From the NCBI GenBank assembly GCA_047638975.1, contig JBLINB010000021.1, positions 1-26,641 on the forward strand: DNA of 26,641 bases. The letters run 5' to 3'. A program made the translations under genes and the position numbers. Below, one piece after another: positions 8,147 to 16,487 of this stretch. The notes below the pieces were generated by a model. It ran no database searches, was not told the DNA's origin, and worked only from the letters and a program-made list of their open reading frames with translations. Source of the stretch: JAPKEZ01 sp047638975 (GTDB lineage: Bacteria; Planctomycetota; UBA1135). Every line of letters begins with the position of its first letter. Within the stretch, counting starts at the first letter, position 1.

Positions 8147-8908
8147 CAGCAAGCTAATAACGGCACACGCCGCTGCGATTAATGCAATAAGTCGCGCGGC
8201 TGGCCACGCGTTGCTTACTTGATAATCGGTACTGCTGTTCAGTAATGCCGAATAATCACGTGCTGGCTGCGCACGCTGAATCGCATTGCGCAAGGCATGT
8301 ATGATTTCGGCAGAGTCCACTGCTGTTAATTTACCATCGAAGTCAAGCTGCTTGGAAAACTGCACAACGATGCCGTCCACTTCTATATGAACCGCGTCGG
8401 CTGTTTCAACCGCTAGTAATGGCCAGGTGGCAAGCAACAAATCATTGAGTTGAATTGCGGACGTCGGCAAAAACGCTTTTACTCTCGCAAACTGGTATTT
8501 CTGTTCAGGGCTACTGGCTGCGGCAAGGCTGGTGCTTAAGTCTGCTGAAATCGGACGTTCATACAAGCTGAGCGAACCGTCGCTTGCAACAACTTGAACG
8601 CGCGCCATTGTCGCCGAAATCGGTACTGCGCTTGTTATATAAGGCGTTGGTGGTAGCTCTGAGGCAGCTACTGTTTTAATGACATGCGGCTGAGTTAACG
8701 CCAAAAGGCTGAGTATGCAGCTCGCCAGCAATAGCCACCACCAACCTGGCCAGCCTGAGTCGTTCGCTGCGATGACTTGTTGCGGTTGCTCATTAAAAAA
8801 GCCTCCAATCGTGAAGCTACGTGGGCGAACCTTTCTCCAACTCAAAATGAGCGGCAGAATAATTAGCGCCAACCACAGCCATGTTAGATCAATGAAGTAA
8901 AAATTCAC
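8129..8908 (-). CDS. BatA-N-like membrane protein, last gene of the long run
   Basis: A 259-residue membrane protein with two N-terminal transmembrane helices (about residues 8-22 and 54-72), an extracytoplasmic region and a final C-terminal helix ending in RRR. The N-terminus (F-I-D-L-T-W-L-W-L-A-L.. then P and a basic stretch) resembles the aerotolerance-regulator N-terminal domain found in BatA/BatB-type proteins. There is no von Willebrand factor A metal site (DxSxS), so it is at most a partial BatA-like protein. Its GTG start at 8908 overlaps the end of the DUF58 gene by 20 bp, and DUF58 and Bat-like proteins are commonly encoded together. The usual MoxR-type AAA+ ATPase partner is not in this window. 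Function: probably envelope or stress related, by association only. Confidence 0.65.
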   Translation of the reverse strand: MNFYFIDLTWLWLALIILPLILSWRKVRPRSFTIGGFFNEQPQQVIAANDSGWPGWWWLLLASCILSLLALTQPHVIKTVAASELPPTPYITSAVPISATMARVQVVASDGSLSLYERPISADLSTSLAAASSPEQKYQFARVKAFLPTSAIQLNDLLLATWPLLAVETADAVHIEVDGIVVQFSKQLDFDGKLTAVDSAEIIHALRNAIQRAQPARDYSALLNSSTDYQVSNAWPAARLIALIAAACAVISLLLFRRR

Positions 8909-9710
8909 GACTTTGTTCTATGAGCTGTGCAGCTTCGGTGACTGCAGGACAATAAAAGGAATTGCTTTCAAAACCAAGACTACGCAATTGATGGTGCTGT
9001 CTTTCTACAAACTCTTGGAAGCGCTGCTGCGGAGGATTGTTGTGCCAGTCAACCGCGAGTGCTTGCCCAGTCTCGGCATGTCGTAATTTAAGTTTCTGTT
9101 TTGGCAGACATGCTTCACGCTCCGTAATCATTAATACATGACGCAAGCGTTTAGCATAATAGCGCGCTGCGTTTAAGCGTTCAAAGTTAAGCCAGGTGTC
9201 GCTAAGTAAGACAAGTTCGTCGGCACTATCTTGAGCATGCAGCAGCGATAGATCTAAATCTTCATGATCGACGTCACTTAACTTTTCTAGGAAGTCTTGC
9301 AACGCTGCTATCTGCGTAATCGATGAAATACGGCACACTTGCTTGCCGGCCACAATAACAAGGCGTCCTTGTTGACGTAGGCAGCGCCAAGCGATTGCAA
9401 AAGCTAAACGACGTTGTGCAAAATCTCTGTCTTGCGACTCAGAGATGAGCGAGGAAGAACGGTCGAGGCACAACACTAAGCTGCGCGTGTTCGAGTCTTG
9501 CAAAGGCCTCACTAATAGTTGTGAAGCTCGTGCCGAAGCACGCCAATCGACGGTTTTTCGTGAGTCGCCGACCGAGTACTGGCGACGGTTTACCGAACGT
9601 TGCTGCGCTAGGCGCGAAGATGCCGAATTAGAGTAATCAGCATAGCGATTTATCAACGGCACTTGCAAAAGTGCCGCAAAAAAATCATCTGGAAACAACG
9701 CGTTTATCAT
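8889..9710 (-). CDS. DUF58 domain protein
   Basis: DUF58 proteins are von Willebrand A-related proteins usually found with MoxR ATPases and Bat-like membrane proteins. The family core is visible: Y-S-V-G-D-S-R-K-T-V-D-W-R-A-S-A-R, then LLVRPL, then a LCLDRSSSL strand with the DxSxS-like metal site. From ATG 9710 the product is 273 aa. A TTG at 9740 would add ten residues of no family character, so the ATG is preferred. The start lies inside the end of the dihydroorotase gene (26 bp overlap) and the stop overlaps the next gene by 20 bp, implying coupled translation. No MoxR homologue lies next to it, which is unusual for the family. Confidence 0.85.
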   Translation of the reverse strand: MINALFPDDFFAALLQVPLINRYADYSNSASSRLAQQRSVNRRQYSVGDSRKTVDWRASARASQLLVRPLQDSNTRSLVLCLDRSSSLISESQDRDFAQRRLAFAIAWRCLRQQGRLVIVAGKQVCRISSITQIAALQDFLEKLSDVDHEDLDLSLLHAQDSADELVLLSDTWLNFERLNAARYYAKRLRHVLMITEREACLPKQKLKLRHAETGQALAVDWHNNPPQQRFQEFVERQHHQLRSLGFESNSFYCPAVTEAAQLIEQSREFLLH

Positions 9711-11037
9711 CGAACAATGGTTGGCCCTTTGCAACACCAACTACTTTTCCGTTGGCAAACATCAGCTCGCCACGCAAATAGACTTGTTGCGGGAAAGCAC
9801 GCAGGCTTTGATTATCATACGGGCTCCAGCGCGAACGCGACGGCAATTCAGAGGCATTAACGGTCTTATATTGCTGCGGGTCGGCAATAACTAAGTCGGC
9901 GTCCGCGCCTACGCTAAGGCGGCCCTTGCTATTTAAGCCGAATTCTTGGGCAGGAGCTAAGGTGACGGCATGCAACATATGCTCGACGTCGACTTTATGC
10001 ATATCTGCGGCTGCGACGATCAGTGGCAGCAACAAATCGATAGATGGAAATCCGGACGGCGCTTTGGTGTACTCGCGATCTTTCTCGTCTAAAGGATGCG
10101 GCGCGTGGTCGGTGCCGATACCTGCCAATTTGCGTGTAGCAATTAAGGACGCAATCCCTTCACCATCTGCCTTATATTTTATAGCTGGATTAACTTTAAA
10201 GCGGTTTTGAGAAATGGCATGTGCCTGCTCTGCCGTGGCTAGTAAATAGTGCGGTGCTGTAGTTCCGGTAATCGGATGCCCGGCTTCAGCCGCAGCAACT
10301 ACCAGTTGCGCCCCTTCGGCGGTACTGATATGAAACACATGTAACTCACAACCTACTTCAATAGCAACAGCAATAGCCTCACGTATGGATTCTACTTCGG
10401 CACTTACCGAGCGCCGTAAATCATGGCGCTTGTACAGTTCGGGATCGCCAGCTAACTCTTTAGTAGCAGCATCCATGATGTCATTGTCTTCGCAATGCGC
10501 GACCACTTTTAGATTTGCAGCGGCTGCAGCAGCGAACCAACGGCGCAGCGTGGCAGTATCGGCGACTCCGCCAGCACCGGTCGAGCATCCTAGAAAACAC
10601 TTCACCGCTGGACACATTTTCGACAGCGTAGGCAAATGCTCTAGGGATTCTTCGACTAATGAACCATAAGGCACATAATCGACAAAAGAACGGTTGCGCA
10701 ACGAGTCAAACTTCTCCTGCAACAGTTGCGGATTACTCATCAGTGGCGGATTATTTTGTATTTCGCAGATGGTGGTTACCCCACCATGCAATGCTCCGCG
10801 TGAGCCGAACTCATAGCCTTCTTTACGCACTAGACCTGGCTCGCGAAAGTGCACATGACAGTCGACTAAGCCAGGTAACAGCCATTTACCGTCGACGTCG
10901 ACAACCTGCTCGGATTCGCCCTTGGATAAGTCGTTGCCGATTTCTGTAATTTTATCATTCTCGATGCGCAGGCAATTTTCTTTTATGAAATGCGCGCCAT
11001 CAAAAACATTAGCGTTAGTGAAAAGTATAGAAGTCAT
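9685..11037 (-). CDS. pyrC: dihydroorotase (class I)
   Basis: Zinc amidohydrolase that interconverts carbamoyl-aspartate and dihydroorotate in de novo pyrimidine synthesis. Metal ligands are in place: HVHFREPG (H61 and H63), the bridging Lys in VKCFLG (K146), H181 in VVAHCED, H236 in VFHIST and the catalytic Asp in GTDHAPH (D310). The 450-residue length and the intact bridging lysine fit class I dihydroorotase. Allantoinase and hydantoinase are related, but FREPG with NPPLMSNPQ-type substrate-loop context favours dihydroorotase. ATG 11037 lies 5 bp after the moaA stop with no Shine-Dalgarno. The 3' end overlaps the DUF58 start. The neighbouring genes do not otherwise encode pyrimidine enzymes, so the operon is functionally mixed. 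Confidence 0.88.
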   Translation of the reverse strand: MTSILFTNANVFDGAHFIKENCLRIENDKITEIGNDLSKGESEQVVDVDGKWLLPGLVDCHVHFREPGLVRKEGYEFGSRGALHGGVTTICEIQNNPPLMSNPQLLQEKFDSLRNRSFVDYVPYGSLVEESLEHLPTLSKMCPAVKCFLGCSTGAGGVADTATLRRWFAAAAAANLKVVAHCEDNDIMDAATKELAGDPELYKRHDLRRSVSAEVESIREAIAVAIEVGCELHVFHISTAEGAQLVVAAAEAGHPITGTTAPHYLLATAEQAHAISQNRFKVNPAIKYKADGEGIASLIATRKLAGIGTDHAPHPLDEKDREYTKAPSGFPSIDLLLPLIVAAADMHKVDVEHMLHAVTLAPAQEFGLNSKGRLSVGADADLVIADPQQYKTVNASELPSRSRWSPYDNQSLRAFPQQVYLRGELMFANGKVVGVAKGQPLFDDKRVVSR

Positions 11038-11042
11038 TGTTT

Positions 11043-12068
11043 TTATCCGCCGCGAGTGTGCATTTCAAGGTGTGGGTCGGCAAGTAAATCATCAAGATTC
11101 ATCGCCGGTTGACGCTGTGGGAGCTCGGCGCGTAAAACAGCTTCTTGCGAATCGCGCACTAGCCATAATTCGCGTAACATTTTTGTAAGCTCTTGTTCAC
11201 TACCGTGACGGATAGTATCGCGCAGCTTATGTCCTGATGTTGCGTACAAACAAGAATACCAGTTGCCGTCTGCGGTAACGCGACTACGGTCACAGTCGGC
11301 ACAAAAGGCACTGCTCATCGAAGCAATGATGCCGAACTCGTAACCATTCTCTAAACGGTAAAGTTTCGCCGGTGCGGATGCGAGAGGATTCTCAATCGCA
11401 ACGATCTTGCCGAAATGTGCGCTTAAAATTTCTAACATTTCAGCGGCAGGCATCAGTTGCTCACTGCTCCAGTCAAGGGCACCGCCGACGTCCATGTATT
11501 CGATGTAGCGCAATTGAATCTTGTGCGACTGCGCATACTCAAGCATATCGACTAACTCGTCACTGTTTTTGTCACGCAGCACCACCATATCGAGTTTGAT
11601 GCTATCAAATTGGACGGCAATAGCGGCGTCGATGCCCGCTAATGTCTGCTTGAGACCATCTATTTTGCACATTTCTTTAAAACGTTGCTGGCGTAAAGTA
11701 TCTAAACTTATATTTATACGCTGCAAGCCTGCACTTCTTAATTCTTGAGCTTGTTGCTCTAACAAAAAAGCATTCGTCGTTAATGCTAAATCTTCCAAGC
11801 CTTCAATTGCTGCCAATTCGGCGACCAGGAACTTCAAGTTCTTGCGCAACAAAGGTTCGCCACCAGTGAGGCGAATTTTACGACCGCCCGCCTTAATAAA
11901 CACTTGCGATAAGCGCACCATCTCTTCGAGGCTAAGGATGTCTTCTTTCGGCAGCCATTGGTAAGTATCTTGCGGCATGCAATATTCGCAACGAAAATTA
12001 CAGCGGTCTATAACCGACAGGCGCAAGGCATGCTGGGGTCTATTTAAGAGATCGAGAGCTGCGTCCAT
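11043..12068 (-). CDS. moaA: GTP 3',8-cyclase MoaA (molybdenum cofactor biosynthesis)
   Basis: Radical SAM enzyme that starts molybdenum cofactor synthesis by rearranging GTP to 3',8-cyclo-GTP. The SAM cluster motif is CNFRCEYC (C23, C27, C30), followed by LTGGEPLLR, the SAM-binding segment. The second, substrate-binding cluster is represented by FCADCDRSRVTADG and a third Cys in YSCLYA. The protein ends in R-G-G, the conserved C-terminal di-glycine needed for MoaA catalysis. The length of 341 aa is normal. Its ATG overlaps the mcsB stop (TAATG at 12066-12070), so it is translationally coupled. It shares the pathway with the ThiF/MoeB- and MocA-like genes at 3-1408, although it sits in a different transcription unit. 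Confidence 0.95.
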   Translation of the reverse strand: MDAALDLLNRPQHALRLSVIDRCNFRCEYCMPQDTYQWLPKEDILSLEEMVRLSQVFIKAGGRKIRLTGGEPLLRKNLKFLVAELAAIEGLEDLALTTNAFLLEQQAQELRSAGLQRINISLDTLRQQRFKEMCKIDGLKQTLAGIDAAIAVQFDSIKLDMVVLRDKNSDELVDMLEYAQSHKIQLRYIEYMDVGGALDWSSEQLMPAAEMLEILSAHFGKIVAIENPLASAPAKLYRLENGYEFGIIASMSSAFCADCDRSRVTADGNWYSCLYATSGHKLRDTIRHGSEQELTKMLRELWLVRDSQEAVLRAELPQRQPAMNLDDLLADPHLEMHTRGG

Positions 12069-13144
12069 TAAAATCCTAGTTCGATACGCATGCGGTCGGC
12101 GCGCGCGATGTCACGCTCTTCGGCAGTCATAATCGTGCCAGCAGCCATTTGCAGATGACCCGGTTGCACAACAATCGATAGTTGCAGCAAACGGTGTGGA
12201 TTAATGCTAAAGCCTATTTCTTGGCAAACATTCGAGTTGATTCCGAGATTTAACAAGCTCAAGCAAGCAAGTGCATTGCCGGTAGTTAACTGCGTAGACT
12301 CTTTCACTCTTTTCAAAGCTTGCTTGAGGTCTACAGTTAATGCGACTCGTGCGCGCGTGTCTTGGGCATACTGTTCGCGTATAGAGCGTTCGTAGCTCGC
12401 GACTTCGTGTCCAAAATTTGCAACCGACAATAATTGGTCGCTACTCGATGAACCCAAAGTGCGCTGATTTGATATTTGATAAAGATGACCGATTGCCCGA
12501 GAGCCTTCGCCGTGCACACCGCGCACTGCTAAACCGGCTGCGCGAGCGGATTGCAAGGAACGCTGCAACGGCGACTTTGCACGCGCCAAAGCCGGCAAAT
12601 GCAACATGATGCTTGCGCGCATGCCACTGCCCGTATTGGTTGGGCACGACGTTAAATAGCCATAATCATTGCTGGTCGCAAACTCATGCACCGTAGCGAG
12701 AACTCGCTCTAAACGTTGCGCGCGTCTTAAAGCCGCTTCTAGATCTAAGCCTTTGGCAATACCTTGAACTCGAAAATGGTCTTCTTCGTTTACCATCACC
12801 GAGTGGGATCCTTGCAAACCATAAAACAGCATGGTTGGGCGTTCAACATTCAGTAGTTCGCGAGAAGCCAAATTACGCTCAAGAACAAATTCGGCTGCTG
12901 CACTGCTAAGGGAACGCACTTCAAGCACGTTGCCATCAATGTCACAATTACGCAGCACGTCTGCAGATGCCGCGAGGATGTCGTCCGCCACCTTTGTCTC
13001 CAACTGCTCGGGAAAAGAACAGTCTGCGACGTTGCGAGCCAAGCGCACGCGTGAACTCACTACGATGTCTCCGACGGCGCCGCCCGCTTTAAGCCACGTG
13101 GGAGTGGCTTGCAACAAAGCTTGTAGGCGCGCATCCGTAGACAT
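12068..13144 (-). CDS. mcsB: protein-arginine kinase McsB
   Basis: Phosphagen-kinase-fold enzyme that phosphorylates protein arginine residues; in Bacillota phosphoarginine marks proteins for ClpCP. Family motifs: VVSSRVRLARN (residues 28-38), NEEDH (119-123), GYLTSCPTN with the reactive Cys at 167, VRGVHGEGS (208-215) and YQISNQRTLG (222-231). The C-terminus holds RDIARA (344-349), matching the RDxxRA motif that forms the phosphoarginine-binding site of true McsB and is absent from metabolic arginine kinases. The length of 358 aa is typical. It is coupled by TAATG overlaps to arginase upstream and moaA downstream. The usual partners mcsA, clpC and ctsR are not in the window, so partner proteins must be encoded elsewhere if present. 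Confidence 0.93.
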   Translation of the reverse strand: MSTDARLQALLQATPTWLKAGGAVGDIVVSSRVRLARNVADCSFPEQLETKVADDILAASADVLRNCDIDGNVLEVRSLSSAAAEFVLERNLASRELLNVERPTMLFYGLQGSHSVMVNEEDHFRVQGIAKGLDLEAALRRAQRLERVLATVHEFATSNDYGYLTSCPTNTGSGMRASIMLHLPALARAKSPLQRSLQSARAAGLAVRGVHGEGSRAIGHLYQISNQRTLGSSSSDQLLSVANFGHEVASYERSIREQYAQDTRARVALTVDLKQALKRVKESTQLTTGNALACLSLLNLGINSNVCQEIGFSINPHRLLQLSIVVQPGHLQMAAGTIMTAEERDIARADRMRIELGF

Positions 13145-14076
13145 TACAGAATAGACTTACCGAAGGCACTCGCTACTAGATGCACCATGTTTTTTGCTCC
13201 TTGATTACAGTTGTCGAGCAATGGGTTTAGCTCAACAATTTCTAAAGACATCATGCGTTGCGTAATAGCAAATTGCTCGAGCATGTAATGCGCTTCGCGA
13301 AAGTTAACACCGCCAGGTACTGGCGTGCCGACTCCGGCAACCACCTCTGGATCGAGTCCATCAACATCAAAGCTCAAGTGGAATCCGTCAGTATCGACAT
13401 TAACAACCTCGAGTACTTCTTTAACAACTTGCGGCATACCTTTAGCATCGATATCTGCCATGGTCCAGACATGGATGCCTGATTCACGAACCAATTTCGC
13501 TTCGACGCGATCAATATCACGAATGCCTACTAAGGCGACATTTTCTGGACGCAGCGCAGGCGGATGATTAGCCAAAGTAGACAACTCTTTAGAGGCACCA
13601 TCAATGCCCAATAAGTGAGCAAGTGGCATACCATGGATATTACCACTAGGAGATGACTCAGGAGTGTTCATATCGCCATGCGCATCGAACCATACTACTC
13701 CGAATTTTTTAGACTTAGCAGCGCAATGATTCGCGATACCCGCGATAGTACCCATTGCAATAGCATGATCACCACCGAGAACGATCGGCGTATCGCCGTC
13801 ATCTAATATCTGTTCTACGCTATCGCGCAAATCTTTACAGACACTAACGATCTCGTCGCGAAAACGTGCAGATACTTCTCCGAAGCTTTCGCGCGATTCG
13901 CAGGACGGTACGCTGATGTCAGATTGCACTCCGACTTCATAGCCTAATTGGCGTAACATGCTATCGATTCCTGCTGCACGCAAAGCGCTTGGACCTAAAT
14001 CGGTGCCACGGCGAGACGCGCCTAAATCCATGGGCACGCCGATTATTTTTATGGGACGTTGGTTTAAGTTTTTCAT
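13144..14076 (-). CDS. rocF: arginase (ureohydrolase family)
   Basis: Binuclear manganese enzyme that hydrolyses arginine to ornithine and urea. Metal ligands are visible: GGDH (H104), FDAHGD (D131, H133, D135) and FDVDG (D237, D239). The N-terminal GVPMDLGASRRGTDLGPSALR-type segment and the SGNIHGMPLA loop (about 144-153) are characteristic of arginase rather than agmatinase. The late SLEIVELNP segment carries the conserved Glu. The length of 310 aa is normal for arginase. The start is ATG 14076, 1 bp after the mutase stop, and the stop overlaps the mcsB start by one base. Formiminoglutamase or another guanidino hydrolase cannot be fully excluded from sequence alone. Confidence 0.88.
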   Translation of the reverse strand: MKNLNQRPIKIIGVPMDLGASRRGTDLGPSALRAAGIDSMLRQLGYEVGVQSDISVPSCESRESFGEVSARFRDEIVSVCKDLRDSVEQILDDGDTPIVLGGDHAIAMGTIAGIANHCAAKSKKFGVVWFDAHGDMNTPESSPSGNIHGMPLAHLLGIDGASKELSTLANHPPALRPENVALVGIRDIDRVEAKLVRESGIHVWTMADIDAKGMPQVVKEVLEVVNVDTDGFHLSFDVDGLDPEVVAGVGTPVPGGVNFREAHYMLEQFAITQRMMSLEIVELNPLLDNCNQGAKNMVHLVASAFGKSIL

Positions 14077-14077
14077 G

Positions 14078-15436
14078 TTATTCTGGGTCTACGCCAAGAA
14101 TTGAAATTATCTTGGCTGTCATTTCTTCTTGCTTCTGCTTGTCATCGGACTCGAGGTTCATGCGCAATAACGGTTCTGTATTAGAAGCACGCACATTCAC
14201 CCACCACCAGCCTGGAGTTTCGATATTTCCGTACGAAATCGTTACTCCATCGAGGTCGTCAATAGCATCGGCATCCGCAAATTCTGTGCGCAGGCGATCC
14301 ATTGCTGCTTGCTTGTCATCGATATGAAAATTGACTTCACCGGTTGAGTGATAGCACATTAATTCATCGAGCAGCTCTGAGAACTTCTGCTCACTACGCG
14401 ATAATAGGTTTAACACACTAAGCAGTATGATCTCGGCATTATCAGCATACCAATTATCTCGGAAATAATAGTGTCCGGATAGCTCTCCACCGAAGGGCGC
14501 ATCATACTTACGCATGGTGGCCTTTAGAAACGAGTGCCCCACACGTTCTTTACGCGGCACGCCACCCAATCCGAGGATAGTCTGTGGCAAAACCCAAGAA
14601 GAACGCAGGTCGTACACAATAGACGCGCCAGGCTCGTTCTTAAGCGTTTCGCGTGCAATCAATGCCGTAACCACATCGTTGCCGATGGCACGTCCGCGGT
14701 CGTCAATGAAGCAGCAGCGATCAGAATCGCCGTCGAAAGCAGCGCCAAGTTCGGCTCCGGTTTCTAGCACAAATTTTTGCAAGTCGACTAGCGTGCTTAA
14801 CTTTAATGGATTAGCTTCGTGATTAGGGAAGGTGCCATCTAGCTCGTAGTAAAGACCCTGGTGCTTAATTTGTGGTACTGCATTCAGTACTGCCGGAAAA
14901 CTATGCGCCGCCATACCGTTAGCGGCATCCGACACGATGTTTACATCACGCGCCAAGTCAGCCCACTGCGCCACATGCTTAGCATAATCACTAAGCGTAT
15001 CGACATGCGAGCGGCTTCCGCGTTCGGCTACAGCTGCTGGCAAATCACCGGTGGTGGCCATTTGCTCAATTTCGCGGATACCATTATCGGCAGAAATAGG
15101 TTTTGCCTCGGATGCGCAAAGCTTAAAGCCAATGTACTGTTTAGCATTATGGCTAGCCGTTACATTGATGCCGCCAAAAGATTTTAGGTGGCCAATCGCA
15201 AAATAACATTGCGGCGTCGACGACAAACCGATGTCTATCACATCGATTCCGCCATCGAGGATGCCCTCAATCACTTCATTGTGAATTTCAGGCGCCATGG
15301 TGCGCATGTCGCGACCGACTACTAGTGGACCATCGCCCATGAAATCGGCGAATGCGCGTCCGATACGACGTGCAAGGTTTGAATCTATTTGATCAGGGTA
15401 AGTACCTCTGATATCGTAAGCTTTAAAAACAGACAT
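14078..15436 (-). CDS. manB: phosphomannomutase / phosphoglucomutase
   Basis: Alpha-D-phosphohexomutase of the ManB/AlgC type, interconverting hexose 1- and 6-phosphates for nucleotide-sugar synthesis. The catalytic phosphoserine loop is TASHN (S95), the magnesium loop is FDGDSDR (235-240 region), the sugar-binding loop is FGGELSGH and the phosphate-binding loop is RASNTEPLLR near the C-terminus. The GELSGH loop with Glu and Ser is the version that accepts both mannose and glucose phosphates. The length of 452 aa is typical. ATG 15436 follows the threonine aldolase stop by 4 bp, and the gene is 1 bp from arginase. Phosphoglucosamine mutase is less likely because the serine loop and sugar loop are not of GlmM type. 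Confidence 0.9.
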   Translation of the reverse strand: MSVFKAYDIRGTYPDQIDSNLARRIGRAFADFMGDGPLVVGRDMRTMAPEIHNEVIEGILDGGIDVIDIGLSSTPQCYFAIGHLKSFGGINVTASHNAKQYIGFKLCASEAKPISADNGIREIEQMATTGDLPAAVAERGSRSHVDTLSDYAKHVAQWADLARDVNIVSDAANGMAAHSFPAVLNAVPQIKHQGLYYELDGTFPNHEANPLKLSTLVDLQKFVLETGAELGAAFDGDSDRCCFIDDRGRAIGNDVVTALIARETLKNEPGASIVYDLRSSWVLPQTILGLGGVPRKERVGHSFLKATMRKYDAPFGGELSGHYYFRDNWYADNAEIILLSVLNLLSRSEQKFSELLDELMCYHSTGEVNFHIDDKQAAMDRLRTEFADADAIDDLDGVTISYGNIETPGWWWVNVRASNTEPLLRMNLESDDKQKQEEMTAKIISILGVDPE

Positions 15437-15440
15437 TTTT

Positions 15441-16487
15441 TTATTGACTAGCGGCGTTAAGTATTTGATTAAGAGCAGAACCAGCGCGATCGACGTCGCT
15501 CGTGCTCAGATGACGATGTGTGACGAAACGCAACAAGCGATCGCCTAAAGCTAATGCCAAGACTCCGTGGTCTGCCAAAGCCGCCTCAACCATTGGCGCA
15601 TCTAGGTCGGGTTGAGTAATTTCTAAGAACAAAATATTAGTATCTATCGTTTCTTGAGCCATACGTGCACCTTGCAATCCGAGGACTAGGCCTCCGAGTT
15701 GTCGACACAAAGCATTATCGGTAGCAATACGCGCAGGCATTTCATCCAGAGCAACTATGCCACAAGCAGCGACGATACCCGCCTGATGCAAGCCACCCCC
15801 CATCCATTTACGGACGCGGCGAGCGCGTTCGATGAAAGCGCCATCGCCAAGCAACACCGAACCAATCGGACAGCTCAAGCCTTTAGACAATGAAATCATC
15901 AGGGAATCGCAAGATGCGCCATATTCTGAAAAGGGAACTTCGGTTTCGGCTTGTACGTTAAACAAACGCGCGCCGTCTAAGTGCACTGCGATGCCACGAT
16001 TAAGACCAAAAGCGTGCAACTCTTGCAGATAATCAATCGGCAGTATCGACCCCCCACTAAACAAGTGAGACTGTTCGGTACAAATCAATCCGGTACGCGG
16101 CATGTGCACACTAGCCGCACGAATCGAATGTGCTAGGCGTCCAAAATCTAGCTGCCCTTTTTCGGAACTAAGTGTACGCGTTTGGACGCCACCGATGCGT
16201 GCTAAGCCACCGCCTTCGAACATGAAGATGTGTGAGCTGTCATCGACAATGATTTCTTCACCAGGAACAGTATGCGCGGCAACGGCTGCTTGATTAGCCA
16301 TGGTGCCACTTGGGAAAAACAACGCTGCCTCTTTATCGAATAAGTGACGAAAACGACTTTCTAATTCTTGCGTTGTGGGGTCATCGCCATGCGCATCATC
16401 GCCAAGTCGCGCTTTTTGCATAGCATCGAACATACGCGCTGTTGGCTTAGTAACAGTGTCAGAGCGAAAATCGGAGTATTTAGGCAT
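15441..16487 (-). CDS. ltaE: low-specificity L-threonine aldolase
   Basis: PLP enzyme that cleaves threonine or allo-threonine to glycine and acetaldehyde. Signatures: DFRSDTVTKPT at the N-terminus, GDDAHGDDPTT (29-39), FFPSGTMANQ (57-66), the LDGARLFN segment (170-177) with the PLP-binding Asp, and the Schiff-base lysine in SLSKGLSCPIGS (K202). The TEQSHLFSGG segment replaces the more usual ENTH..GG version but keeps the His and di-Gly. The length of 348 aa is typical. ATG 16487 overlaps the stop of the aminotransferase (TAATG), so it is coupled and probably acts in the same amino-acid metabolism unit. Related beta-eliminating lyases are less likely given the SDTVT start. Confidence 0.9.
   Translation of the reverse strand: MPKYSDFRSDTVTKPTARMFDAMQKARLGDDAHGDDPTTQELESRFRHLFDKEAALFFPSGTMANQAAVAAHTVPGEEIIVDDSSHIFMFEGGGLARIGGVQTRTLSSEKGQLDFGRLAHSIRAASVHMPRTGLICTEQSHLFSGGSILPIDYLQELHAFGLNRGIAVHLDGARLFNVQAETEVPFSEYGASCDSLMISLSKGLSCPIGSVLLGDGAFIERARRVRKWMGGGLHQAGIVAACGIVALDEMPARIATDNALCRQLGGLVLGLQGARMAQETIDTNILFLEITQPDLDAPMVEAALADHGVLALALGDRLLRFVTHRHLSTSDVDRAGSALNQILNAASQ

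Noticed and set aside
9711..9740. TTG start extending the DUF58 protein
   Set aside because: The ten extra residues show no family character, and an ATG is available at 9710.
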